Shown: piece by piece, positions 24,514 to 32,043 of the stretch
Position numbering within the stretch: position 1 is the stretch's first letter
Layout of the letters: every line of letters begins with the position of its first letter
Assembly (NCBI GenBank): GCA_934234185.1
Contig: CAKQHO010000017.1
Coordinates: 1 to 45,730 of the forward strand
DNA length: 45,730 nucleotides
Reading direction: 5' to 3'
From: an uncultured Psychrobacillus sp.
GTDB taxonomy: Bacteria; Bacillota; Bacilli; Bacillales_A; Planococcaceae
The notes under the pieces: model-generated
Databases searched by the model: none
What the model saw: only the letters and a program-made list of their open reading frames with translations
What the model was told of the DNA's origin: nothing
Position numbers and translations under genes: made by a program

Positions 24514-24812
24514 AAAAAAATCCCGTCCTTCTCAATCAATGATTGAAAAGGACGAGATATATCTCGTGTTACCACCTTTTTTCGCTGCTTACTCACATAA
24601 GCTGCCTCGGCAAGTACAGAGTTTCTACCATGAACTCTAGACTTGTGGTATAGATAACGGATACCAAATCCCGCGTCCATCTAAGATGCACATTGCACGT
24701 TCGATGGAGTGCTCAGAGGCCATTGTTCAAATGGAGTATTTTCTGCTTCTTTTCAGCTACCGAAGCTCTCTTCTTAGAAATCCACCCATTTTACTTTTTC
24801 TCTTCAACGCAT
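24514..24812 (-). promoter_or_regulatory. T-box riboswitch, probably tRNA-Met specific
   Basis: Minus-strand leader of about 300 nt. The T-box core AGGTGGTAACACG is at 24565-24577, followed by a terminator at 24514-24557 (GTCCTTTTCAATC paired with GATTGAGAAGGAC, then seven T). Stem I has the GA-motif AGAAGAGAG, a distal hairpin GCTTCGGTAGCTGAAAAGAAGC at its centre, and the specifier region GAACAATGGCCTCTGAGC. The specifier can be read AAU (Asn) or AUG (Met, 24721-24723). The base after UGG in the T-box is U, which pairs with discriminator A73. tRNA-Met has A73 and tRNA-Asn has G73, so Met fits. Confidence 0.88.
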
Positions 24813-24818
24813 TAATTT

Positions 24819-24847
24819 ATTATAGTGAATTTACACTCAATTCAGAA
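24819..24847 (-). promoter_or_regulatory. Promoter of the T-box transcript
   Basis: Minus-strand -10 TATAAT at 24819-24824. A weak -35 (TTCTGA) is 17 bp upstream. Initiation near 24812 would start just before stem I. Confidence 0.55.
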
Positions 24848-24971
24848 CATTGTCAATATATTTAGTAGAACTTTTCTTGCTTAATTGAAAAAGGATATAG
24901 AAACCGTAGTTTTGGTTAATAAAGTAAGAGCCAGTGCACTCTTTAGAGTGAGTTATTGTTCGCTGGAGGGT

Positions 24972-25472
24972 TTCGAGATAAGGCTATCGCGCGAATCGGA
25001 AGGTCTATCAATCGGAAATGAGGTTCAATCGCGCGATAATGGTAGCGTATCGATCGAAAAATGCCTTTAATCAATCGCAAACGACTATCGAGAAAGGCTA
25101 TCGCGCGAAACAGAAGGTCTATCGAGCGGAAGCGAGGATCTATCGCGCGAACGAGAGGGTCTATTAATCGGAAAAGGGGTTCAATCGCGCGAAAAAGACT
25201 GCGTATCGATCGTAAAATCCTGTTTATCAATCGCAAACGACATCCGCGAAAGGCTATCGCGCGAACCAGAGGGTCTATCAATCGGAAAAGGGGTTCAATC
25301 GCGCGAAAAAGACTACGTATCGATCGAATAATGCCTTTAATCAATCGCAAACGACTTTCGAGAAAGGCTATCGCGCGAACCAGAGGGTCTATCAATCGGA
25401 AATGAAGTTCAACCGCGCGATAAAGCATTCGTAACAATCGAAAAAGTCGGTAGATCAATCGCTAAACTCTTT
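24972..25472. repeat. Minisatellite with 21-bp period in about 114-bp higher units
   Basis: About 500 bp of tandem, imperfect 21-bp modules, each starting with an ATC core such as TATCGCGCGAA, TATCAATCGGAA, AATCGCGCGAA, TATCGATCGAA or AATCAATCGCAA. Five modules plus a 9-bp spacer (CGAGAAAGG) form a higher-order unit that starts at about 24981, 25095, 25251 and 25365. The second unit has two extra modules (+42 bp). The block is more GC-rich than its flanks and full of TCGCGCGA and CGATCG palindromes. Because 21 is a multiple of 3, both strands show long basic or hydrophobic repeat frames, which I regard as non-coding. Confidence 0.9.
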
Positions 25473-25474
25473 CT

Positions 25475-25515
25475 AAAAAAGTATCAAGCCATAGACCGTG
25501 TCTATGGCTTGATAC
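25475..25515 (-). terminator. Terminator of the GNAT gene
   Basis: GTATCAAGCCATAGAC with its perfect 16-bp complement and a 3-nt loop, then six T residues on the minus strand. It starts at the stop codon of the acetyltransferase and separates it from the minisatellite. Confidence 0.93.
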
Positions 25516-25516
25516 T

Positions 25517-26059
25517 TTAGAATGTTCCTAGGGCTTCCCATTCTTCCCGTAAGATACCCATTCGGATAGAATCGTAGTAATGCCCATTATAAAAACGAAC
25601 TTTCCTGATTCTCGCTTCCATCGTCATTCCGAGTTTTTCACCAACGCGAATCATACGTTCGTTACCAGACCAGGTTGTATATCCAACACGTACTAAAGGC
25701 ATTGTTTGGAATAAATGATTCATCCAAAGCTTTAATGCTCTGGTCCCAAGGCCCTTCCCCCAACTTGGTGCCTCGTAAAAGACTATACCCAACTCTATCC
25801 AAAGAGAGGGCTCATGCTCCCAATAATAAGTCACACAACCACATATAACTCCGTTAATCTCTATAACCCAAAAGTTTTCTCTATTTACATAGGAATCTGC
25901 TTTTTCCATAAAGGTTTCGTATGGAATTGTTCTGTGTTCATAGTACGGGGCATCCCATTTCTTCCATTCTGGAGATTCTTCTTTGTAAATGAGTTCCCAA
26001 AGCCTTGGTAGATCGCCAGGTTGTACTGGACGTATCTTCAGTTCTTTATCTTGATACAA
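25517..26059 (-). CDS. GNAT-family N-acetyltransferase
   Basis: 180 residues from a TTG start (AGAGGAAAATAA upstream). It opens LKIRPVQPGDLPRLWELI. The core shows WIELGIVFYEAPSWGKGLGTRALKLW with acetyl-CoA loop WGKGLG, then GNERMIRVGEKLGM and RIRKVRFYNGHYYDSIRMGI, an ending seen in SpeG/RimJ-type acetyltransferases with an aromatic YYDS. The substrate is uncertain; polyamine or protein N-terminus are possibilities. Confidence 0.82.
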   Translation of the reverse strand: MYQDKELKIRPVQPGDLPRLWELIYKEESPEWKKWDAPYYEHRTIPYETFMEKADSYVNRENFWVIEINGVICGCVTYYWEHEPSLWIELGIVFYEAPSWGKGLGTRALKLWMNHLFQTMPLVRVGYTTWSGNERMIRVGEKLGMTMEARIRKVRFYNGHYYDSIRMGILREEWEALGTF

Positions 26060-26294
26060 ATTATTTTCCTCTTTTCATTCGTATAGTTTTTCTGTTTTTG
26101 ATTGAAAAGAGCAGTGTTTAGAGCAAAGCTTACTTTTCAATCACCTTTGTATTCATTTTCATATATAGCCACTTCCTTTCTATTTAATAAAATTAATTAT
26201 AAATGATTATTTTAAACATTTCCTAAAAATTTAAAAGAATCTGTTTCTTCCACAACTAATTATGAGAAAATAATAGAAAAGGAGTGGAAAGTCT

Positions 26295-27020
26295 ATGCGC
26301 CAAATTATTGCGATGGGCGGTGGAGGTTTCTCTATGGAGCCGGATAATCCTCTATTAGACCAATACATATTAAATCAATCACCAGAAATAAAACCTAAAA
26401 TTTGTTTTCTTCCTACGGCAAGTAGGGATGCGGAAGGATATATTGAGAAATTCTATCAGTCATTTAAAACTCTTTCCTGTATTCCTTTCCATTTAACGAT
26501 GGAAGATTTAAAAAAGAATGAAACGAAAGAAATATTGTTAGAACAAGACATCCTATATGTGGGGGGCGGAGACACGGGGTGGATGTTAGACTTTTGGCGA
26601 GAATACGGAGTAGATAAATGGCTGGCAGATGCTTGGGAAGAGGGCATTATCTTGGCGGGACTGAGCGCAGGAGCTATTTGCTGGTATGAGGAAAGCCTAG
26701 GAGAAATGCAGAATCATGGATATGAAACACTGCGAGGCTTAGGATTTTTAAAGGGGTGTTATTTTCCTCATTTTGATACGGAGTTAGAAGATCGGGAAGC
26801 ATTTTTAAAACTAGTGAAAGATGGTCAATTTCCTATCGGAGATGTAGCGGATGACGGAGTTGCCTTTCATTATATAGATACGAAGCTTCATAAAATAATT
26901 AGTTCTAGATTAAATGCGAAGGGCTACCAATTGAGTGGGTCACATATGAAGGAAATGTCAGTAAATTATTTAGGGGGCTTTTCTAATGAAAAAAACAATT
27001 TACCTGGTAAGGCATTGTAA
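26295..27020 (+). CDS. pepE: Peptidase E family protein (class I GATase-like, S51)
   Basis: 241 residues. Begins RQIIAMGGGGFSME, with ICFLPTAS and LYVGGGDTGWML as the strand-turn signatures. The nucleophile Ser is in AGLSAGAICW near residue 122, and the likely His is in YFPHFDTE. Family members cleave Asp-X dipeptides or act as related hydrolases; B. subtilis YgaJ is of this type. Ribosome site AAAAGGAGTGGAAAGTCT. Its last 35 bp overlap the next gene in another frame, implying translational coupling. Confidence 0.88.
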   Translation: MRQIIAMGGGGFSMEPDNPLLDQYILNQSPEIKPKICFLPTASRDAEGYIEKFYQSFKTLSCIPFHLTMEDLKKNETKEILLEQDILYVGGGDTGWMLDFWREYGVDKWLADAWEEGIILAGLSAGAICWYEESLGEMQNHGYETLRGLGFLKGCYFPHFDTELEDREAFLKLVKDGQFPIGDVADDGVAFHYIDTKLHKIISSRLNAKGYQLSGSHMKEMSVNYLGGFSNEKNNLPGKAL

Positions 27021-27558
27021 GGCAGAGGGGCAGGAGGCAGAAGCGCCTCTTACTAGAAAGGGTGAAGAAGACGCTAGGGCGCTTGTTCAAATTCTAAAGA
27101 ATGTAGAGATAGATCATATCCTCTCTAGTCCTTACAAAAGGGCGCTTGACACGATTAAGCCATTAGCTCAGAAATTAAAGCTAGAAATACAAAAAGTAGA
27201 AGCACTAAAAGAGAGAGTGTTAAGTGAGGTACCAATGGATGACTGGCTAACAAAGCTAGAGCAAACCTTTCTAGAGAAGGATCTAGTGTTTGAAGGTGGT
27301 GAATCAAGCAGAGCAGCTCTTTCGAGAATCCTTGAAATCATAAAAGAAATAGTAAAAAATGAACACATGAAAAATGTCGTTATAGTATCTCATGGAAATC
27401 TGTTGTCCCTGCTAATTCAGCATTACTGTCCAAACTTTGGATTTAAAGAATGGTCCGAAATGAAAAATCCGGATATTTTTATAGTGGATTTCGAAGATAG
27501 TCAAGCGAAGGTTACTCATAGGAAGATTGTTTGGAATGAAAAAAATCCTGTCCATTAA
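26986..27558 (+). CDS. Histidine phosphatase superfamily protein (phosphoglycerate-mutase-like)
   Basis: 190 residues. The catalytic motif YLVRHCKAEG (RHG type, with Cys replacing Gly) is at residues 6-15. The second half has SSPYKRALDTIKPLA, the acid Glu region FEGGESSRAALSRI, and the second catalytic His in VIVSHGNLLSLL. The enzyme removes phosphate through a phosphohistidine intermediate; the substrate is unknown. It starts 35 bp inside the peptidase E gene, with TTAGGGGGCTTTTCTA before the ATG. Its stop lies inside a terminator hairpin. Confidence 0.88.
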   Translation: MKKTIYLVRHCKAEGQEAEAPLTRKGEEDARALVQILKNVEIDHILSSPYKRALDTIKPLAQKLKLEIQKVEALKERVLSEVPMDDWLTKLEQTFLEKDLVFEGGESSRAALSRILEIIKEIVKNEHMKNVVIVSHGNLLSLLIQHYCPNFGFKEWSEMKNPDIFIVDFEDSQAKVTHRKIVWNEKNPVH

Positions 27559-27572
27559 TAGTTGGACGGGAT
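27536..27572 (-). terminator. Terminator of the YiaA-like gene
   Basis: ATCCTGTCC/GGACGGGAT stem with a T-run on the minus strand. The opposite gene's stop codon is inside the loop, so it may also end that transcript. Confidence 0.75.
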
Positions 27573-27577
27573 CTCTT

Positions 27578-27859
27578 CTATGATTCCTTCGAGTTAGAAG
27601 GAATACGTACATTATTTAATCTTTCTTGTTCTTGTTCAGCAATTATTTCATTGTCCTCCGCATTATCACGAGTCACTTTTTGTGTCAAGATAGCTCCAAC
27701 AGCAACTAATATCATTACAGCAATGTAATAGCCTTTTTCATTTAACTGTAAGTTATCGGCATTGTAAAGACCAATACTAAACATAAACACCCCAGCAAAA
27801 AATGTGAAATAAGCTAGTACAGTAAAAGCCATAGTATTTCTTCGACGATGTCTTTTCAT
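27578..27859 (-). CDS. YiaA/YiaB-family small membrane protein
   Basis: 93 residues. After a basic start (MKRHRRRN) come two membrane helices (about 10-30 and 43-62) with AGVFMFSIGLYNADNLQLNEKGYY between them, the usual YiaAB arrangement. A charged C-terminal tail follows (DNAEDNEIIAEQEQERLNN). Function is not known for the family. Ribosome site AAAGGGGATTTTAG. Confidence 0.82.
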   Translation of the reverse strand: MKRHRRRNTMAFTVLAYFTFFAGVFMFSIGLYNADNLQLNEKGYYIAVMILVAVGAILTQKVTRDNAEDNEIIAEQEQERLNNVRIPSNSKES

Positions 27860-28003
27860 CTCTAAAATCCCCTTTCACTTTACTATTCTATAAATATTCA
27901 TATAAAAGGTTACATATGTTTTTTATTGGCTAAAAAGGTTTTTGAAAGAAGTAAGCAGAATTTGAAAGTAGAAAGAAATATAGAAACGAATAGGGGAAAT
28001 AAA

Positions 28004-28792
28004 ATGAACATTCATGTAATCGAACAGGCAGAAGTAAACGTTTTGAAGTCTAGGCTTCAAGCAATTCGAGCACTAGAGAATAATCCGATGGGTGTAGAAA
28101 TAATAAAAAAAGAAAAGATCCATGCTTTCTGTGTAAAAAATATTCCAGGATTTGCGTTTAATACAGTGCGAGGGATAAATGAAAACGAATTAGCATATTT
28201 AGATGAAGTCTTCTCTTTTTATGAAAGACAGGATCTATCCTTTCAGGTGGAAATTACCCCTGTACATGGGACAGAGGCAGTTTTCCGTAAGCTAAGTGAA
28301 AAAAATTTTTACCAGTCAGGATTCCATTGTTCGTTTATAGGTAAATTAGAAGAGCTGTCTAATCAAGAGATACCATCTGGTCTTTTTATTAGACGACTAA
28401 AAAAAGATGAATTTACTACATTTGCAGAAATTTATGTGAAGTCTTTTGGTTTACCAGAGTTCATAAAAGCCGGTGTCCGCCAAAATAATGAGGTCCTATT
28501 TGATGTACCCGGCTGGGAGTTCTACCTCGCACTTTATAAGGGAAAGCCGACTGGTATATCCGTTTTATACATAGAGGGAGATGTTGCAACGCTTTCTGTA
28601 GCTGCGACCTTGCCGGAATATAGGGGATTAGGGATTCATAGTGCTCTTATTGGCCAAAGGATTCAATCGGCGAAACAGAAGGGAGCGATCTATATTATTT
28701 CAGAGGCTTCCTTTGGCAGTGCCAGTCATCGAAATATGATAAGTGCTGGTTTGACGCTTGCTTATACTAAATCGTTATGGACAAAAATTTAG
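28004..28792 (+). CDS. GNAT-family N-acetyltransferase with extra N-terminal domain
   Basis: 262 residues from the ATG behind AGGGGAAATAAA; the open frame runs 26 codons further up without a site. The N-terminal 120 residues carry a GNAT-like remnant (VFSFYERQDLSFQVEI). The C-terminal half (about 130-262) is a full GNAT domain with FIRRLKKDEFTTFAEI, LSVAATLPEYRGLGIHSALI (acetyl-CoA loop) and SASHRNMISAGL. The architecture matches two-domain GNATs found in Bacillus. Substrate unknown. Confidence 0.75.
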   Translation: MNIHVIEQAEVNVLKSRLQAIRALENNPMGVEIIKKEKIHAFCVKNIPGFAFNTVRGINENELAYLDEVFSFYERQDLSFQVEITPVHGTEAVFRKLSEKNFYQSGFHCSFIGKLEELSNQEIPSGLFIRRLKKDEFTTFAEIYVKSFGLPEFIKAGVRQNNEVLFDVPGWEFYLALYKGKPTGISVLYIEGDVATLSVAATLPEYRGLGIHSALIGQRIQSAKQKGAIYIISEASFGSASHRNMISAGLTLAYTKSLWTKI

Positions 28793-28925
28793 GGATAAAA
28801 GTGAATTTTATAACTGTTGTTAGAAATATCCATAAAAAGTTTCTTGAGGGTTCTTTTGTAAAAAGGAATATCTTCTCTTTTCACGAATATGGATAAGATA
28901 AATTATCCAGTTGGAGGGAGATCCT

Positions 28926-29438
28926 ATGCTAGCAGATGTGCAAATTGAGCAGCTTCATACGACCGTAGAACATATGGAAGAGCTATCAGAGCTCTTAATT
29001 CAGGTAGTAGAGGATGGAGCGTCCATTGGCTTTTTACCACCGATAGAGCTGTCAGAAGCAATGGACTATTGGGAAGAGGTAATAAATCCGGATGTCTTAC
29101 TATTTGTGGCAAAGAAAAATAATCGTATCATCGGGAGCATTCAATTGCATTTGAGCTCGAAGCAAAATGGTTTGCACCGTGCAGAAATTGCAAAGCTAAT
29201 GACACATCCTCATTATCGAAGAAATGGGATTGGTCGTTTGCTCATGGAGGAGGCTGAAGAAATCGCAATTGTAGAGGGGCGTTCATTGTTGGTGTTGGAT
29301 ACTAGAGAAGGTGATCCTTCTAATTTTCTTTATACTTCTCTCGGATACAATGAAGCAGGGAGAATTCCTTACTATGCTAAATCGGCAGATGGTCAACTCG
29401 ATTCTACAGTCCTTTACTACAAGGTGATAGGTAAATAG
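28926..29438 (+). CDS. GNAT-family N-acetyltransferase
   Basis: 170 residues. The core is RAEIAKLMTHPHYRRNGIGRLLMEEAEE, with acetyl-CoA loop RRNGIG near residue 100. It is followed by LLVLDTREGDPSNFLYTSLGYNEAGRIPYYAKS, typical of GNATs related to spermidine/small-amine enzymes (YhbS or PaiA-like). The start is the ATG after GGAGGGAGATCCT. It ends before a strong terminator. The protein is unrelated in detail to its GNAT neighbour. Confidence 0.85.
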   Translation: MLADVQIEQLHTTVEHMEELSELLIQVVEDGASIGFLPPIELSEAMDYWEEVINPDVLLFVAKKNNRIIGSIQLHLSSKQNGLHRAEIAKLMTHPHYRRNGIGRLLMEEAEEIAIVEGRSLLVLDTREGDPSNFLYTSLGYNEAGRIPYYAKSADGQLDSTVLYYKVIGK

Positions 29439-29482
29439 AAATGAAGCATATATAACTAACTGATACTAGATAAAAAGTAACG

Positions 29483-29509
29483 CACACCTATTGATAGGTG
29501 TGTTTTTTT
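29483..29509 (+). terminator. Terminator of the GNAT gene
   Basis: CACACCTA/TAGGTGTG hairpin with a 4-nt loop and seven T residues. Confidence 0.93.
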
Positions 29510-29550
29510 ATCTGCAAACAATGTAATAAGGACTAGTGTTAATAAAATAA

Positions 29551-29778
29551 ATGATGAAAAAAATGGAGTTTAAGGATATTTTGGATTGCAACTTAAGTAA
29601 AAAAAACAAAAATCAAAACTTTCTTTGTAAAAAAAATAGAAGTTTAGGAGAAAAGATTGCCCGCAAAAATCGCAGAATTATACTAAGGTTAATCTCCTGG
29701 TTCAAAAGTTCCGTTAGGCATATCGGGAGGATTGAAAATAATAAACTTTATGACTATAGGGAGGGAAAGGTTTACTGA
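29551..29778 (+). CDS. Doubtful 75-codon basic open frame
   Basis: Lys/Arg/Asn-rich frame (for example KKNKNQNFLCKKNRSLGEK and IARKNRRIILRLISWFKSSV). No ribosome site is properly spaced from either early ATG. AT-rich DNA easily yields such lysine-rich frames. It directly precedes the secreted-protein cluster, which is the only reason to keep it in view. Confidence 0.2.
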   Translation: MMKKMEFKDILDCNLSKKNKNQNFLCKKNRSLGEKIARKNRRIILRLISWFKSSVRHIGRIENNKLYDYREGKVY

Positions 29779-29846
29779 AAATGGATATATCCTCTTATTC
29801 TTCTAGGTAGAATGATTGAGCATAAAGAGAAAGGAGCAAATGTTTA

Positions 29847-30272
29847 TTGAAAAAAGCATTAATAGTATTGCTGTTTCTTCTGATAGCAGGATCCAGCGCG
29901 ATTTATACTTCAGCTAGCAGTTCAATACATCCTCTTTCGGAGTGGTATGAACAATCATTTGAGAAGGAAGCCGAGGGGTTAGGAGAATTCACAGGCATAG
30001 AGTTGCTTGGAGTTTTAAAGGAAGTTAAGCAATTAACTTTTTTTTCTTCTAAAGAGTTAGAAGAAGTATTATTAGACGCTCTATCAGACCAGCTGAAGAA
30101 GTCGACTGCTTCCATAACTGACTACCAAGAGGAGAATAAAAAACTTTTGGAGCAAACAGTTACTAAGCTAAGTGAAGAAGACATATTAGACGAAATCGAT
30201 AGTTCTACTATTGAAGCGGAACTTGAGGAGGATATTGGAAATATCCTAAAAAAAGTTTTAGAAGACAATTAA
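29847..30272 (+). CDS. Secreted acidic helical protein of unknown function
   Basis: 141 residues from TTG (AAAGGAG upstream). Signal peptide MKKALIVLLFLLIAGSSAIYTSA, then a mature part beginning SSSIHPLSEWYEQSFEKEAEG. The rest is almost all helix, rich in Glu, Lys and Leu, with coiled-coil heptads. It contains no Cys and no known domain that I recognise. The W-Y-x-x-x-F motif just after the signal peptide recurs in the next two secreted proteins. It is first in a same-strand series of three such genes. Confidence 0.7.
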   Translation: MKKALIVLLFLLIAGSSAIYTSASSSIHPLSEWYEQSFEKEAEGLGEFTGIELLGVLKEVKQLTFFSSKELEEVLLDALSDQLKKSTASITDYQEENKKLLEQTVTKLSEEDILDEIDSSTIEAELEEDIGNILKKVLEDN

Positions 30273-30326
30273 TTTAAAAATCTGAGGCTAATGAGCCTAC
30301 AACAAAAACAAAAGGGGACATTAATC

Positions 30327-31100
30327 ATGTTAAAAACAGTAAAAAGCAAAGTAATCGCAGGAACAACAGCAGTATTATTATTAACAGGCGGCGGAGTAGC
30401 ATTCGGAGCTTCAGACGCAGGAACAAACTTACAACATTGGTATTCAGTTAAATTTCTTCAATCTTCTGCGAAAGTAACAAAAGATACTTACGATTATGCA
30501 GATAGTAAGAAGGAAGGTTTAATTAATGAGTATGCTGGAATTAAAGCAGATGCAGGAAACGCTATAGATACTAAAAAATCAGATGAAAGTGCTGCAAAGA
30601 CAACAGCAATTAATGATGCAAAAAAAGAGCATATTGATGCGTTAAATAAGAAAAAACGCGAAATTGAATTTTATATGAGTGGACAATTCAAAGCTATAGA
30701 GTTAGCTGCGAAAGGTGTTATCGAAGTTACTGGAAAAGAAGCTCGTAATTATGCTTTTAATGATTTAACTTCCTTCACAGGAGAGAAAGGTAAAGCGGCG
30801 AAATCAGCTTTGGAAGCAGATCTAGCAGCTGTTCAAGCTAAAGCAATCACAGATTTAGAAACTGCTATTGATAATGCGAAAAATTCCCTGCAAAGTCAGT
30901 TAGATAGTAATACAGCTGCATCTACAGAGAAAATTAAAGGGATGATTGATAACAAAATTAATCAGCTTAGAGGTGAAATTACTAAAAAGAAAGATGAATT
31001 AGTTGCAGCACAGACAAAGATTATTAGTGATAGAGCTGCTGAACTAGAGGCTGAAGCAAAAGCTGCATTAGATGCAGTAGTAGGAAATATTAAAAAGTAA
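30327..31100 (+). CDS. Secreted Ala/Lys-rich coiled-coil protein of unknown function
   Basis: 257 residues from ATG after AAAGGGGACATTAATC. Signal peptide MLKTVKSKVIAGTTAVLLLTGGGVAFGA. The mature start is SDAGTNLQHWYSVKFLQSS, with the same aromatic pair as its neighbours. The remainder is one long predicted helix or coiled coil of Ala, Lys, Glu, Asp and Gln, with few aromatics and no Cys. It resembles amphipathic apolipoprotein- or stalk-like proteins in composition only. The gene uses noticeably A-rich codons such as ACA, GCA and AAA, as highly expressed Bacillus genes often do. Confidence 0.75.
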   Translation: MLKTVKSKVIAGTTAVLLLTGGGVAFGASDAGTNLQHWYSVKFLQSSAKVTKDTYDYADSKKEGLINEYAGIKADAGNAIDTKKSDESAAKTTAINDAKKEHIDALNKKKREIEFYMSGQFKAIELAAKGVIEVTGKEARNYAFNDLTSFTGEKGKAAKSALEADLAAVQAKAITDLETAIDNAKNSLQSQLDSNTAASTEKIKGMIDNKINQLRGEITKKKDELVAAQTKIISDRAAELEAEAKAALDAVVGNIKK

Positions 31101-31115
31101 TATATTCACGAAATC

Positions 31116-31145
31116 ATAAGGACCTTAGCATAGGTCCTTATCTTT
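31116..31145 (+). terminator. Possible terminator or attenuator
   Basis: ATAAGGACCT/AGGTCCTTAT, 10-bp stem with a 6-nt loop, then CTTTCT. It lies between the second and third secreted-protein genes and could reduce transcription of the third. Confidence 0.6.
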
Positions 31146-31163
31146 CTACCGTGGAGGGATCTT

Positions 31164-31742
31164 ATGCTAAGCAGAAAAGAAAAATATAAAAAAATAGCGA
31201 AAAAGAAGCGGTTCCTTATTGGATTAGGAGCGTTGCTTTTTTGTTTGACTTTAGTTGGTGGAGTAAGATCAGCAGCGGCAGGCAGTGACATTTCGAGCCT
31301 GCTAATCAATTGGTTTTCAAATAAAAAATCTGATTCTATTCAACAAATAGAAGTAGCTATTTCCAATGAAAAAGATCTTTTATTAACTGATCTGAAAAAA
31401 GCTCTTCAAGTCGAAATAGAATCAGCTAACCAGGAGCTTGCTGCCTATACACAACTGGAGATTTCAGCGAGAGTAGCTAACCTACAAGCTTACGCCGAAG
31501 AATTAAAGAGCGGCATGAAGTTTGATAACAGTGATCAAGAGGCGGCTATACAAGCTAACTTGGATGCTATTGTGACAAATGCCATTGCATTGATGAATAG
31601 CCAGGAGGTAGATTTATCACTAACACCAATCCCTCCAATAGAGGAAAAGCCAGACGTTCCAGATGAATTGAATCCTGAACATCCAGTAGAATCTGATCCA
31701 CCCCCAGAAGAACCTGGGGAAAAAGAGAATCCTGAAAACTAA
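31164..31742 (+). CDS. Secreted or membrane-anchored helical protein with Pro/Glu-rich tail
   Basis: 192 residues. A basic cytoplasmic start (MLSRKEKYKKIAKKKR), a hydrophobic segment GLGALLFCLTLVGGV and an AAAGS site that could be cut. The mature start is SDISSLLINWFSNKKSDS, again with an aromatic pair. Helical region to about 150, then a 40-residue Pro/Glu tail (PIPPIEEKPDVPDELNPEHP and further) like a wall-spanning linker, but no LPxTG anchor. Ribosome site GTGGAGGGATCTT. Third of three related-looking genes. Function unknown. Confidence 0.7.
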   Translation: MLSRKEKYKKIAKKKRFLIGLGALLFCLTLVGGVRSAAAGSDISSLLINWFSNKKSDSIQQIEVAISNEKDLLLTDLKKALQVEIESANQELAAYTQLEISARVANLQAYAEELKSGMKFDNSDQEAAIQANLDAIVTNAIALMNSQEVDLSLTPIPPIEEKPDVPDELNPEHPVESDPPPEEPGEKENPEN

Positions 31743-31897
31743 GTACTTTAAGCTTCTAATTCTAGTGGAGAGTAATAGAAATGGATACACAGCAATAAAT
31801 GTCTCTATTTAGAATTATTGTGGGAGCAGCTATGCTACTTGCGGTATTTCACGAAACCACTGCGCTATTATCAAGCAGCTATTTATATATCCCTGAA

Positions 31898-31930
31898 AGA
31901 AGCCTTTTCTCTAGAAAGGCTTCTTTTTTA
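31898..31930 (+). terminator. Terminator of the secreted-protein cluster
   Basis: AGAAGCCTTT/AAAGGCTTCT stem, then TTTTTTA. The 150 bp between the last stop and this hairpin hold no gene that I can support, and neither does 31931-32028. Confidence 0.9.
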
Positions 31931-32043
31931 CGTTAAAGAGTAAAAATAATTACTTTATTCCATAAAAATAGTTGCATTTTAGCGTAATTTAAATTACTAT
32001 TTAAAGTAACAGAAGGGAGTGGGAGAAAATAGAAGATATTCGT

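Noticed and set aside
24474..24680. 68-codon minus-strand frame
   Set aside because: It lies entirely in the T-box leader and spans the antiterminator and terminator.
24943..25458. 171-codon minus-strand frame and 114-codon plus-strand frame across the repeat block
   Set aside because: A 21-bp repeat keeps all frames open. Both strands give repetitive basic or hydrophobic peptides, and neither has a convincing ribosome site.
24972..25472. CRISPR array
   Set aside because: Repeats are directly adjacent with no unique spacers of constant length, and there are no cas genes.
31801..31937. 45-codon frame starting ATGTCTCTATTT with a hydrophobic start
   Set aside because: It reads through a strong terminator hairpin and has no ribosome site.
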